Part shown: in pieces, positions 16,910-25,967 of the stretch
How the letters are laid out: each line of letters begins with the position of its first letter
Numbering within the stretch: position 1 is the first letter of the stretch
NCBI GenBank assembly: GCA_024400295.1
Contig: JAKSNA010000026.1
Location: 1 to 36,942, forward strand
Direction: 5' to 3'
Origin: Bacteroidales bacterium
Lineage (GTDB): Bacteria > Bacteroidota > Bacteroidia > Bacteroidales > F082
DNA length: 36,942 bases
Program-made: the position numbers and the translations under genes
Notes under the pieces: generated by a model
Told to the model about the DNA's origin: nothing
Database searches by the model: none
What the model saw: only the letters and a program-made list of their open reading frames with translations

Positions 16910-19900
16910 ATGAAGACAATAATTCGTTTATTAACTGTTGCATTTCTTATTGCAAGTGTAACTGAAGCAAGATCCGAGAAGGTTCAGTATGGCGGACCTG
17001 CGCCGACATCTCGGAATCTGAAACAAACCACCGCGGGATGCACACCATCTTCAACATTCGCATGGTTGAACATCAACAATGCCAAGGTGCGTGTCAATGC
17101 CGGTGGTGATATGTGGTGGGACCTCCCGGGCGGATCAGGCGCCAAGTACTACATCCCCGCAAATGGTTCCGCAACATCATTGTATGCTGGCTCACTCTGG
17201 ATTGCCGGTATGGACGTCAACAACCAGTTGAAGTGCGCCGCTGTCCGTTTCCGTCAGGTAGGCAATGACTTCTGGACAGGCCCTCTTACAGTTGATGGAA
17301 CAGCATCCATCGACGCTCAGACATGTATGATGTACGACAAGATATACAACATCACACGCGCTGAAGTCGATGAGTTCCTCGCGAACTGCGACCCGAATAC
17401 CGGTATCCCGTATCCGGAATATCTCTCGAAGATCCCTGCAAATATCTTGAATTGGCCTGCTCATGGTGAAGTCGCTGGCATCAGCCACTACCTCGCACCA
17501 TTCTATGATAACGACGGCGACGGTGAATACAACCCCGCAGTCGGTGACTATCCTTTCTATGACATTGAAAACAAATATTGCCATACCAAGGTGCCGACAA
17601 TGGAGGAACAGTATGGTGGCACAGTCAAGGGTTCCATCCTTGCCGACCAGCTCATCAAAGGTGACCAGACAATCTGGTGGGTGTTCAACGATAAAGGAAA
17701 TGCCCACACCGAGACAGGCGGCTCTGCAATCGGTATGGAAATCAGGGCGCAAGCTTTTGCTTTTTCAACAAATGATGAAATCAATAACATGACTTTCTAC
17801 AGCTATGAGATTATCAACCGTTCAACCTATACTTTGACTAACACGTACTTCTCACCGTGGACAGACGTTGACCTCGGCTATGCGAAGGACGACTATGTCG
17901 GTTGTGACGTGTCACGAGGTCTCGGCTACGGCTATAACGGCGTTCCTGTCGATGGTAACGGTGAGCCTGAAGCTTACGGCCCAAACCCACCCGCGGTCGG
18001 CGTTGACTTCTTCCAAGGCCCTTACCTCGACCCTGTTGGCTTCGACAGACCTAAATATAAATATGACCCGCTCACCGGCGATAGCATACAGTTGTGCGAC
18101 GAGAGCATCAACGGCGTTAACTTCGGTAACGGCATTCCGGATGACGAACGTTACGGCATGCGCCGCTTCGTTTATCACAACAACGACCATGACCACCCCA
18201 ACAGTGACCCGGAAGAGGCGGCTGAATACTACCTACTCCTCCGTGGTATCTGGCTGAACGGTGCCAAGATGGAATACGGCGGAACAGCCGTCCCGGGCGA
18301 GAACGGTGTAGTCGGCCCTGCCTGCGACTTCATGTTCCCGTTCGACTCTGACCCGTGTAACTGGGGTACAGGCGGCGTCGTCCCGAACGGCGGTTTCAAC
18401 CAGAACGGCTTCTACTGGAGCGAAGAGACAGGTAACAACGGTGGACCTAACTCGCCCGAGGACCGTCGTTTCATGCAGTCTGCCGGTCCTTTCACATTGA
18501 AGGCAGGTGCTGTCAACTATATCACATTCGGTGTGCCGTGGGCTCGCGCAAACACAGGCGAAGCATGGGCGTCAGTGGAACTTCTCCGTAAGGTTGACGA
18601 TAAGTGCCAGTCGATGTTCGACAGATGCTTCAAGGTCCTTGACGGACCGGATGCACCGGACCTCACAATCCGCGAACTCGACAGACAACTCATAGTCTAT
18701 ATCTCGAACTCACCATCATCAAACAATGCCAACGAGGACTATATGGAGGAGGATCAGGATATCAAGGGCAGCAACCCTGACGGATCTGTGAAAGACCCTT
18801 ACTACCGCTTCGAAGGTTACCAGATCTATCAGCTCGCCAACAACACGGTTAGCGTTGATGAACTTACCGATGACACAAAGGCCCGTCTGATTTTCCAGTG
18901 CGACGTTGATAACAATGTCGGTCAAATCATCAATTGGGTTCAGGATGGAGACCTCAAGGTCAGTGTGCCTACATTGATGGTTCAGGGTGCTGACAACGGC
19001 ATCACCCACTCATTCGCCGTGACACAGGATGCCTTCACAATCAATACCGACCCGACACTTGTCAACCATAAGACATACTATTTCATGGCAATTGCGTACG
19101 CTTACAACAATTACTTTGAGTACAAGGTTGATGAAACCGAGCCGGATCATCTCTTCGGACAGAAGACACCTTACCTCGCCGGCCGTAAGAACATCAAGTT
19201 GTATTCGGCAGTTCCTCACAAGATCGTGAATGGTACTGTCGTCAATTCGACTTATCAGTCACAGCCGGCTATCAGGCGCTGGGCAGGTCTTGGCAACGGC
19301 GGCAACCGTATCGAATTGGAAAAAGGTGTCGAGGAGACTATCTTGGCGAAAGGCCTTGCAGTACAGTTTGATGGAGAACGTTTCCACAAGATTCCGTTTG
19401 GGTCAGAAGAGTATCCAATCGAATATCATCCAAGCTACAAGGCTGGATTCGGCCCTATCGATGTGAAGGTTGTTGACCCGCTTAACGTTGTCCCGACAGA
19501 CTACTCACTCTTCTTGGGCGAATTCTCTGATGTCACAATGCATGGTGTGACAGGCAACGCTTCAATCGTTGGTGATACAGCAATTAAGAAGACCGCAAGG
19601 TGGTACTTGCATGACATGCAGGAAGATGGTGTTTACTATGAATCAAACAAGACCATCGAGAATGCAAACGAAATGTTGTTCCTTGAGAGAGGTCTGTCAA
19701 TCACAATCACTCAGCCTTACAACATCGGACCTGTCAAGGTGGGTTCACAAGGTGAAGACTCGAATGGTACTCCGATTCCTGCATATCAGGTTCTCGCACC
19801 AAAGAATGGCATGTTGTACACAACTGTCACATACGCCGACAGTTCCAACCGTTGGTTGGGAGGCATCATGGATGATGACGATTATGTCGGCACTCCGTTG

Positions 19901-21349
19901 AACTGGATCCGCTCAGGTACCTATGGTGACCAGGATAACACGGCTAACAACGACTATAAGGTCAAGTCAGGCTCATACGATAAGGGATCACAGCCATTCG
20001 ACCCGAATGAGAACTACGAACATATCGCTGACGGAACATGGGCACCATACGTTTTGACATACGTCTCAGGAACAGTCGAGAAAAACTTCCCCGGCCCGAT
20101 GTATGAGTTGTACGATCAGTCGTTCGCCGAAAAGACATTCTTTAATACAACGAGATCAATAGACATCGTCATGACGGCAGATAAGTCGAAGTGGACACGT
20201 TGCCCGGTCATAGAGATGTGCATGAACAAAGAGTTGTCAGATGGAAATGTCGGGAAATTTTACCTTCGTGACGCTGCCTCTGTTGACAAGAACGGCATCC
20301 CTGCGGCACAGATCGGTCCGAGTGACAACCCAGATGATCCAAATTACATCTCCGACCATGGCATGGGTTGGTTCCCGGGCTATGCAATAGATGTTGAAAC
20401 AGGCATTCGCCTTAACATGATGTTCGGCGAAGATTCATTCCTGAAGAACATGAATGGAGACGACATGCAGTTCAACCCTGTCGCAATCAAGGAGAACACA
20501 GTCCTCGGTCTCGAATCACAGTATTCAGATCCGGCCTTGTTCGACCCGGTTGATAAGACACCTCTTATGGGAGGTAAGCACTATGTTTACATTCTTCCTA
20601 TGTCAGAATGGGATGTTATGGGAGGCCATGGTTACGAAATCAATTTTGCAGTCCCTGCATACGATGGCGGTGCCACGACAATCAACATTCTTGATTCTAT
20701 CGCAGGTGCGCCATCATCATTGCAGAAGAACTTCATGAAGGCATTCTGGCGTATGCCCGGTTGGGTCGGCATGCCGATGGCAATCGAAGGAAGAGAGTGG
20801 CTGCAGCCTGGCAACCCTGTGCGTATCTCGGTGCGTATCAGCAAGCCGTATGAACCAGGTTTCGGCGACTACCCGCTTGAAACAGTGTCAGACAAACTGA
20901 AAGAATACATCGACGAGTCAGACACAACATTGATGCGCCTGTACAGCTTCCCGAACCCGTACTACACCTTCTCGACAAAGGATATGGTACCTACGAAGTT
21001 TGAAGCCAACAAGCAGAAGAGCGACCTCGACCTCATCAGAGTCGTCCCGAACCCTTACTACGCTTGGTCAAGCTACGAGGCTAACGCCCTCACGCACAAG
21101 GTGAAAATAGTCAATGTCCCTGACAAGTGCGTCGTGACAATCTACACTGTCAACGGAACAAAGATCCGCCAGTTTAAGAAAGATGACGCGACAACGACAT
21201 CAATCGACTGGGATTTGACCAACCACGCCAACACTCCTATAGCGAGCGGCATTTACCTTATCCATGTTAAAGACTTGGCGGCAGGCGGCGGCGAAAAGAC
21301 CGTCAAATTCTACTGCGCTATGCGTCAGGTTGACTTAAATACATTCTAA
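16910..21349 (+). CDS. Giant secreted protein with type IX secretion-like C-terminal domain
   Basis: A 1479-residue protein with a signal peptide (about 1-22), then a large extracellular body. An Asp-rich calcium-loop-like motif DNDGDGE lies at 200-206. Near the end two related turns occur, FPNPYYTF (about 1347) and VPNPYYAW (about 1379). The last 95 residues resemble a T9SS type A sorting domain: VKIVNVPDKCVVTIYTVNGTK, a tryptophan strand, PIASGIYLIHVKD and GEKTVKFYCAMRQVDLNTF. I recognise no enzymatic domain. In Bacteroidota such proteins are exported across the outer membrane by T9SS and handled by PorV; here a PorV-like gene follows directly. It is expected to be surface-attached or released. 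The body of the protein remains of unknown function. Confidence 0.85.
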   Translation: MKTIIRLLTVAFLIASVTEARSEKVQYGGPAPTSRNLKQTTAGCTPSSTFAWLNINNAKVRVNAGGDMWWDLPGGSGAKYYIPANGSATSLYAGSLWIAGMDVNNQLKCAAVRFRQVGNDFWTGPLTVDGTASIDAQTCMMYDKIYNITRAEVDEFLANCDPNTGIPYPEYLSKIPANILNWPAHGEVAGISHYLAPFYDNDGDGEYNPAVGDYPFYDIENKYCHTKVPTMEEQYGGTVKGSILADQLIKGDQTIWWVFNDKGNAHTETGGSAIGMEIRAQAFAFSTNDEINNMTFYSYEIINRSTYTLTNTYFSPWTDVDLGYAKDDYVGCDVSRGLGYGYNGVPVDGNGEPEAYGPNPPAVGVDFFQGPYLDPVGFDRPKYKYDPLTGDSIQLCDESINGVNFGNGIPDDERYGMRRFVYHNNDHDHPNSDPEEAAEYYLLLRGIWLNGAKMEYGGTAVPGENGVVGPACDFMFPFDSDPCNWGTGGVVPNGGFNQNGFYWSEETGNNGGPNSPEDRRFMQSAGPFTLKAGAVNYITFGVPWARANTGEAWASVELLRKVDDKCQSMFDRCFKVLDGPDAPDLTIRELDRQLIVYISNSPSSNNANEDYMEEDQDIKGSNPDGSVKDPYYRFEGYQIYQLANNTVSVDELTDDTKARLIFQCDVDNNVGQIINWVQDGDLKVSVPTLMVQGADNGITHSFAVTQDAFTINTDPTLVNHKTYYFMAIAYAYNNYFEYKVDETEPDHLFGQKTPYLAGRKNIKLYSAVPHKIVNGTVVNSTYQSQPAIRRWAGLGNGGNRIELEKGVEETILAKGLAVQFDGERFHKIPFGSEEYPIEYHPSYKAGFGPIDVKVVDPLNVVPTDYSLFLGEFSDVTMHGVTGNASIVGDTAIKKTARWYLHDMQEDGVYYESNKTIENANEMLFLERGLSITITQPYNIGPVKVGSQGEDSNGTPIPAYQVLAPKNGMLYTTVTYADSSNRWLGGIMDDDDYVGTPLNWIRSGTYGDQDNTANNDYKVKSGSYDKGSQPFDPNENYEHIADGTWAPYVLTYVSGTVEKNFPGPMYELYDQSFAEKTFFNTTRSIDIVMTADKSKWTRCPVIEMCMNKELSDGNVGKFYLRDAASVDKNGIPAAQIGPSDNPDDPNYISDHGMGWFPGYAIDVETGIRLNMMFGEDSFLKNMNGDDMQFNPVAIKENTVLGLESQYSDPALFDPVDKTPLMGGKHYVYILPMSEWDVMGGHGYEINFAVPAYDGGATTINILDSIAGAPSSLQKNFMKAFWRMPGWVGMPMAIEGREWLQPGNPVRISVRISKPYEPGFGDYPLETVSDKLKEYIDESDTTLMRLYSFPNPYYTFSTKDMVPTKFEANKQKSDLDLIRVVPNPYYAWSSYEANALTHKVKIVNVPDKCVVTIYTVNGTKIRQFKKDDATTTSIDWDLTNHANTPIASGIYLIHVKDLAAGGGEKTVKFYCAMRQVDLNTF

Positions 21350-21381
21350 ATTATTTGCGAACAAATTAAAATTGAACGATC

Positions 21382-22449
21382 ATGAAAAAGTTATTTAAAA
21401 CTATCGTAATATTAAGCTTGACAATCATCATTGGATTCGCGAGCACAGAAGCATTCGCAGGTAATAAAGACAGAACAGGTCAGGCTGGAGCAAATGAACT
21501 GCTGATCAACCCATGGGCGGCATCATCGGGCTGGGCAAATGCCGGTATGGCATCTGTCAAAGGTGTTGACGCCATGTGGGGTAACGTCGCAGGTATCTCA
21601 TTTGTCAATACAATGGACATCAACTTCTCATACACCAACTGGCTCGCAGGTTCGGGCACCAAAGTCGTCTCTTTCGGCGCATTGGTCCGCGTCTCCGAAT
21701 CATTGGTGTTAGGTCTCGACTTCATGTCGATGAACTTCGGTGAGATTGAAAGAACAACTAACGAGAACCCTGACGCCGGCATCGGTACCTTCAAGCCAAG
21801 CTTGATGAACATCAACCTCGCCGTCGCAAAGTCATTCTCAAACAGTATCCACGGCGGTATCTTGGTCAAGATTATCAGTGAGTCAATCGCTGATATGAAT
21901 TGTTCAGGTGTTGCCTTCGATGCCGGTATCCAGTATGTCACAGGTCTTACCGACAACATCCATTTCGGTATCACATTGAAGAACATCGGACCAACCATGA
22001 AATATTCAGGAGACGGTCTCGTGTTGAAGATGGATCCGTACTGGATGAACAACACGTCGATGACAATCGTCAACCGTACTGACGAATTCGAACTTCCGAC
22101 ACAGCTGTGCATCGCTGCTGCATACGATTTCAACTTCCAAAACAACAGCCGTTTGTCACTCGCATTCAACTTCAATTCAAACGCTTTCTCAAAAGACCAG
22201 TTCATCTTCGGTCTTGAAGGCTCGTTCAGAGACATCCTTGTCCTCCGTGGCGGCTACACATTTGAGAACGGCATCTTCAAAAACATTGAAGACATGGAAT
22301 GCACAAACGTTCACAAAGGTCTGTCACTCGGCGCATCAGTCCAGGCACCTCTCAACAAGAAAGGCCTGAAGATATGCATCGACTACGCATACCGCAACAC
22401 AGCACACTGGAACGGAACACACTCAATCGGTGCAAGAATTTTATTCTAA
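21382..22449 (+). CDS. PorV/PorQ-family outer-membrane protein
   Basis: A 355-residue predicted outer-membrane beta-barrel with signal peptide (ending ASTEAFA). The mature start GANELLINPWAASSGWANAGMAS, then GVDAMWGNVAGIS, is the signature region of the PorV/PorQ (UPF0164-like) family, related to FadL-like barrels, and the protein ends in HSIGARILF with a terminal Phe. PorV is the T9SS shuttle component that binds C-terminal signals of cargo at the outer membrane. As the third gene of the operon it is likely dedicated to the 1479-residue protein upstream rather than being the genome's main PorV. That assignment is inferred from order only. Confidence 0.85.
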   Translation: MKKLFKTIVILSLTIIIGFASTEAFAGNKDRTGQAGANELLINPWAASSGWANAGMASVKGVDAMWGNVAGISFVNTMDINFSYTNWLAGSGTKVVSFGALVRVSESLVLGLDFMSMNFGEIERTTNENPDAGIGTFKPSLMNINLAVAKSFSNSIHGGILVKIISESIADMNCSGVAFDAGIQYVTGLTDNIHFGITLKNIGPTMKYSGDGLVLKMDPYWMNNTSMTIVNRTDEFELPTQLCIAAAYDFNFQNNSRLSLAFNFNSNAFSKDQFIFGLEGSFRDILVLRGGYTFENGIFKNIEDMECTNVHKGLSLGASVQAPLNKKGLKICIDYAYRNTAHWNGTHSIGARILF

Positions 22450-22458
22450 AAAAAAGTC

Positions 22459-22487
22459 TTGCATTTGAAAAAATAGTTGTATCTTTG
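22459..22487 (+). promoter_or_regulatory. Promoter of the greA operon
   Basis: TTG at 22459-22461, an 18-base spacer, TATCTTTG at 22480-22487 (TAnnTTTG). The spacer is one base shorter than the usual range. The predicted start site is near 22493, about 70 bases before greA. Confidence 0.6.
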
Positions 22488-22508
22488 CATACAATTTTTG
22501 AGGTAAAA

Positions 22509-22540
22509 AGGGCCCTTATTTAGGTAAGGGTCTCTTTTTT
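22509..22540 (+). terminator. Terminator-like hairpin within the greA leader
   Basis: CCCTTA (22513-22518) pairs with TAAGGG (22525-22530), extended by flanking bases and followed by TCTCTTTTTT. It lies downstream of the predicted greA promoter and upstream of the greA ATG, so it could end the upstream operon, attenuate greA, or both. Confidence 0.65.
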
Positions 22541-22562
22541 ACATGAATAAAAAAATTATATT

Positions 22563-23039
22563 ATGGCAGATATTGAATACTTTACCCAGGCGGGGTTGCA
22601 GAAGTTGAAAGATGAATTGGAAGACCTCTGCGTGAACGAACGCCCTAAGATCGCTGCGGCAATCGCTGAGGCACGTGACAAAGGTGACCTGTCGGAGAAC
22701 GCCGAGTACGATGCAGCAAAAGAAGCCCAACAGCTTCTCGAAATGAAAATAGTAAACCTACAACTCACTATCGCGAACGCACGCGTCATCGATGAGTCGA
22801 AGATGGACACCTCAAAGGTGCTTATCCTCTCAACAGTCAAAATCAAGAATCTCAAGACAAAGGCTGTCATGACCTACACCATCGTGCCTGAAAAGGAAGC
22901 AAACCTCAAGGCAGGTAAAATCTCCATCACATCGCCGATAGCAAAAGGCCTTCTCGGCAGAGCCGTCGGTGACCAGGTGGAAATACAAGTGCCGGCCGGA
23001 AAGATGACTTTCGAAATCGTTGAAATAACAAGAGAATAA
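22563..23039 (+). CDS. greA: Transcription elongation factor GreA
   Basis: A 158-residue cytoplasmic factor that enters the RNA polymerase secondary channel and stimulates cleavage of backtracked transcripts. The N-terminal coiled coil (1-75) carries the catalytic tip GDLSENAEYDAAKE, with the acidic pair Asp42 and Glu45. The C-terminal FKBP-like domain includes YTIVPEKEANLKAGKISITSPIAKGLLGRAVGDQVEIQVP. The length is typical. It is the first gene of a set with the HIT protein (2 bases downstream) and the RlmL-like enzyme. Confidence 0.96.
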   Translation: MADIEYFTQAGLQKLKDELEDLCVNERPKIAAAIAEARDKGDLSENAEYDAAKEAQQLLEMKIVNLQLTIANARVIDESKMDTSKVLILSTVKIKNLKTKAVMTYTIVPEKEANLKAGKISITSPIAKGLLGRAVGDQVEIQVPAGKMTFEIVEITRE

Positions 23040-23041
23040 CC

Positions 23042-23434
23042 ATGGCTTCAATCTTTTCAAGAATTGTGGCTGGCGAAATACCATGCTACAAAATAGCTGA
23101 AAACGAGAAATTCTTCGCGTTCTTCGACATCAATCCGCTCGCACCGGGACATACACTCGTGATACCCAAGAAAGAGACGGATTATATCTTCGACATCGAA
23201 GACGAAGATCTCGCCGAAATGATTGTCTTCGCAAAAGATGTCGCAATAGCTATAAAAAAGGCCTTCCCGTGCCTGAAAGTCGGAATGGCTGTGCTCGGCC
23301 TCGAAGTGCCTCACGCACACATCCACCTCGTGCCAATGCAATGCGAAGGCGACCTTGACTTCAAGAAAACGAAACTGCAACCTTCAAAGGAACAGTTCCT
23401 CGAATGGCAGAAGAGAATTGTTGACTCATTTTAA
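23042..23434 (+). CDS. HIT-family nucleotide-binding hydrolase
   Basis: A 130-residue histidine-triad protein (Hint-like). The catalytic motif is HAHIHLV with His91, His93 and His95, and the N-terminus has FSRIVAGEIPCYKI and FAFFDINPLAPGHTLVIPK, both typical of this branch. Members hydrolyse phosphoramidates such as AMP-linked amines; the physiological substrate in Bacteroidota is not settled. It starts 2 bases after greA and is clearly co-transcribed. Confidence 0.93.
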   Translation: MASIFSRIVAGEIPCYKIAENEKFFAFFDINPLAPGHTLVIPKKETDYIFDIEDEDLAEMIVFAKDVAIAIKKAFPCLKVGMAVLGLEVPHAHIHLVPMQCEGDLDFKKTKLQPSKEQFLEWQKRIVDSF

Positions 23435-23440
23435 TCCAAT

Positions 23441-24730
23441 ATGGAAAATATTGAAGTGGAAAATTTTAAGATGGTCGCCAAGACAATGGCCGGCCTCGAG
23501 GATCTGTTGGTTGAGGAATTGACCGCAATCGGCGCGGAAAATGTAGAGAAACTTTACAGAGCGGTTTCGTTTGAAGGCGATAACGCATTGATGTACAAGG
23601 CTAACTATCTGTGCCGTACCGCTTTGCGCATTCTGAAACCAGTGGCGAAGTTTGTCGCCCGCGATGAGATGGCTCTATATAACAGCGTCAATAAAATCGA
23701 GTGGCACAAGATCTTCGACATCAACGAGACCTTCGCCATCGACGCGGTCGTGAGCGGACCTTATTTCACACACTCGCAGTATGTCGGACTCAAGGTGAAA
23801 GACGCCATCGCTGATGAGTTCCGCCAGCATTGTGGTGCCCGCCCGTCGGTTGATGTTGAAAACCCCAGCCTCAGAATTAATGTCTATATTGAGAATGAGA
23901 AAGTTACGCTTTCGTACGACAGCTCCGGCGAGTCGCTTCATAAACGCGGCTACAGGAAAATAGTCGATAAGGCTCCTATCAATGAGGTGCTTGCCGCCGG
24001 TCTCATCAAGTTCACAGGCTGGCAGTACGACTGTAATTTCTATGACTGCATGTGCGGCTCCGGCACCATCCCGATTGAGGCTGCCATGGCCGCGATGAAT
24101 ATCCCGGCAGGTTACTTCCGCGAGAGCTACGGCTTCATGTCGTGGCACGACTTCGACAAAGACACATGGAATGCGGTCAAAGCCGAGGCAGACGACGCAA
24201 TCCGTGACTTCGACTATCAGATCTTCGCCTCCGACCATTCGGCAAAAGCGGTTGACATCGCACGGCGTAACATAGCAGCGGCGCATCTGAGCCACGACAT
24301 CAACCTCAGCCAACAGGATATGTTCGAGTTGATACCCGAAGGCGGTGGCGTCATGCTCATCAACCCGCCTTACGGCGAACGTCTCGAAGAAGACGACATC
24401 GCTGACCTTTACAGGAATATCGGCAATGCTCTCAAAAATCATTTCTTGGGCTTCACGGCGTGGATATTAAGCTCAAACCAAGATGCCATGAAATCCATCG
24501 GCCTCAAGCCTTCAAAGAAGGTGGAGCTTTTCAACGGACCGCTCGAATGTAAACTGGAGAGATTCGACATCTTCGAGGGAAGCTACAAAGACCGGAAATC
24601 TGGAGTGACTTACGAGATTTTTGACCCTGAGAACGACGAGGCGCGTCAGGCACTGCTCTCGATGAAAGACGAGAATGACGACAGCACGCTTGAGGCGTAT
24701 CCCGTTGAGGACGCGGAGAGCGAGGAGTAG
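23441..24730 (+). CDS. THUMP-domain RNA methyltransferase, RlmL N-terminal-like (23S rRNA m2G2445 type)
   Basis: A 429-residue SAM-dependent methyltransferase. A THUMP RNA-binding domain (about 50-165) is followed by the UPF0020 catalytic domain: FYDCMCGSGTIPIEAAM for SAM binding and INPPYGERL (Asn308-Pro-Pro-Tyr) as the N2-guanine active site. It matches the N-terminal half of E. coli RlmL; the second, RlmK-like half is absent, as is usual outside gamma-proteobacteria. The C-terminal 40 residues are acidic and low complexity (DENDEARQ...DAESEE). It is third in the greA operon, 6 bases after the HIT gene, and is closed by a hairpin terminator. Confidence 0.9.
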   Translation: MENIEVENFKMVAKTMAGLEDLLVEELTAIGAENVEKLYRAVSFEGDNALMYKANYLCRTALRILKPVAKFVARDEMALYNSVNKIEWHKIFDINETFAIDAVVSGPYFTHSQYVGLKVKDAIADEFRQHCGARPSVDVENPSLRINVYIENEKVTLSYDSSGESLHKRGYRKIVDKAPINEVLAAGLIKFTGWQYDCNFYDCMCGSGTIPIEAAMAAMNIPAGYFRESYGFMSWHDFDKDTWNAVKAEADDAIRDFDYQIFASDHSAKAVDIARRNIAAAHLSHDINLSQQDMFELIPEGGGVMLINPPYGERLEEDDIADLYRNIGNALKNHFLGFTAWILSSNQDAMKSIGLKPSKKVELFNGPLECKLERFDIFEGSYKDRKSGVTYEIFDPENDEARQALLSMKDENDDSTLEAYPVEDAESEE

Positions 24731-24768
24731 GGCTAAGAGAGTAAAGTTAAAAGAGTAGAGTTAAAAGA
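24731..24768 (+). repeat. AGAGTTAAAAG tandem words after the RlmL-like stop
   Basis: Repeated AGAGAGTAAAGTTAAAAGAG and AGTAGAGTTAAAAGAG words, matching the words at 8211-8240 after ahcY. They sit directly between a stop codon and a terminator hairpin. Confidence 0.5.
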
Positions 24769-24799
24769 GGCTGGCGCACGAGTGGTGTCAGCCTTTTTT
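24768..24799 (+). terminator. Rho-independent terminator of the greA operon
   Basis: AGGCTG (24768-24773) pairs with CAGCCT (24789-24794), with further partial pairing inside, followed by a run of six T. It overlaps the 3' end of the convergent acyltransferase gene. Confidence 0.75.
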
Positions 24800-25885
24800 G
24801 TTCAGTTTTGCGACCATCCAGCTGTAGATTGGCTTTGCGGCGAGTGCAACGAAAACCGCCTCCATGAAAAACAACAGCGCAAAGACGATTGTGACAAGTG
24901 GATGGTCGTAGTTTTTCGCAAGGCAAACAAACTGCCATCTGAACATACCGTGGGTCGCGAAAAGCAACATTGAGATGTTCCCGATATGTACCAAACCTTT
25001 CCCGAAAATGTTTGGCTTCGATTTACGCCTGAATGCGGCGATGAATATGCAGAAGAAAATGTACGTTACGCTCAAATTTGTCAGGGGGAAGAATGCGGAA
25101 TAGAAGTTGCCGAGAACAAAGGTAACTAACGCAGTGATGAAAAACCAGAGGTTACCGCTGACAGTGTCATTTCTCGCCATCAGAATGCCGAGGCAGAATT
25201 CAGGGAAGTGACCGAAGCAGTGTTGCATGATGTAAAGCTCATCAGGCATCTTGATTAAGTTAAGAACCAGATATACAATAAGATAAGAAATGGCTGATAT
25301 AAATACAAATGCTTTCAGGCCATGCTTGTTTATCAATTTGAACAGCAATGGGAAGAAAATGTAAAGTTGGATGATGAGGCCGAAAAACCACAACGGACCG
25401 TCAAGAGTCATGCTCTCGCCTGGAATAAAAGTATGGATGAACAGCAACTTGTACAGCATGCTTGTCAGTTCTTCTTTTGTCGGCAAAGCGTAATATATTG
25501 ATATTCTGGTAAAAAAGAATGTCAGCAAGCTGATTAGCAGCAACGGATAGAGTTTCTTGACTCTGGCAAGCATGAAACTGTCCCACGATTTTTGGTTTTC
25601 CCCGAATGATTTTGCCAGTCCGAAACCGCTTATGAATATGAAAATCTCAACGCCGTAATGCCCGAGATAACTGAATAAGATATTGACGAATTCCAACGGT
25701 GAGTCGGCAAACGACTTGAAGAACTCATGTATGTAATTGGCATTTAAGCAAAACTCATTTTCCATACTGTTCATCGGTGCTATCCAATGAAAGAAGTTGT
25801 GAAACAAGATAAGCAAAATCGCAACCCCTTTGATTATAGAGGTGTGTTCTTTTGAAAAAGTTCCTGTCGTTATACTATGATTCAT
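24788..25885 (-). CDS. Acyltransferase family 3 integral membrane protein
   Basis: A 365-residue multi-pass inner-membrane protein with about ten hydrophobic spans. It has the acyltransferase-3 pattern: an early IIKGVAILLILFHN helix, YGVEIFIFISGFGLAKSF, the RVKKLYPLLL motif and DGPLWFFGLIIQLYIFFPL. The N-terminal helix carries a His in LFHNFFHW where the family usually keeps a catalytic His. These enzymes move acetyl or other acyl groups onto sugars of surface polysaccharides, lipids or peptidoglycan. It diverges from the GH-A lipoprotein, and the surrounding envelope genes fit a surface-modification role; the acceptor is unknown. Confidence 0.88.
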   Translation of the reverse strand: MNHSITTGTFSKEHTSIIKGVAILLILFHNFFHWIAPMNSMENEFCLNANYIHEFFKSFADSPLEFVNILFSYLGHYGVEIFIFISGFGLAKSFGENQKSWDSFMLARVKKLYPLLLISLLTFFFTRISIYYALPTKEELTSMLYKLLFIHTFIPGESMTLDGPLWFFGLIIQLYIFFPLLFKLINKHGLKAFVFISAISYLIVYLVLNLIKMPDELYIMQHCFGHFPEFCLGILMARNDTVSGNLWFFITALVTFVLGNFYSAFFPLTNLSVTYIFFCIFIAAFRRKSKPNIFGKGLVHIGNISMLLFATHGMFRWQFVCLAKNYDHPLVTIVFALLFFMEAVFVALAAKPIYSWMVAKLNKKG

Positions 25886-25901
25886 TTTCTGAAATTTTTC
25901 G

Positions 25902-25909
25902 CAAAAATA
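25902..25909 (-). promoter_or_regulatory. -7 element of the acyltransferase gene
   Basis: TATTTTTG on the minus strand, 16 bases upstream of the ATG at 25885. No -33 box stands out. Confidence 0.5.
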
Positions 25910-25944
25910 TGAAAAATCAGGTCATTAAGTTGTGATAAATTGAC

Positions 25945-25952
25945 TATTTTTG
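25945..25952 (+). promoter_or_regulatory. -7 element of the GH-A lipoprotein/sulfatase operon
   Basis: TATTTTTG, 15 bases upstream of the ATG at 25968. It covers the alternative TTG codon at 25950, which therefore cannot be the translation start. Confidence 0.55.
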
Positions 25953-25967
25953 CACAAATTTATCATC

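Noticed and set aside
25950..25967. TTG start extending the GH-A lipoprotein
   Set aside because: It lies within the -7 promoter element; the ATG at 25968 precedes a proper lipoprotein signal peptide.
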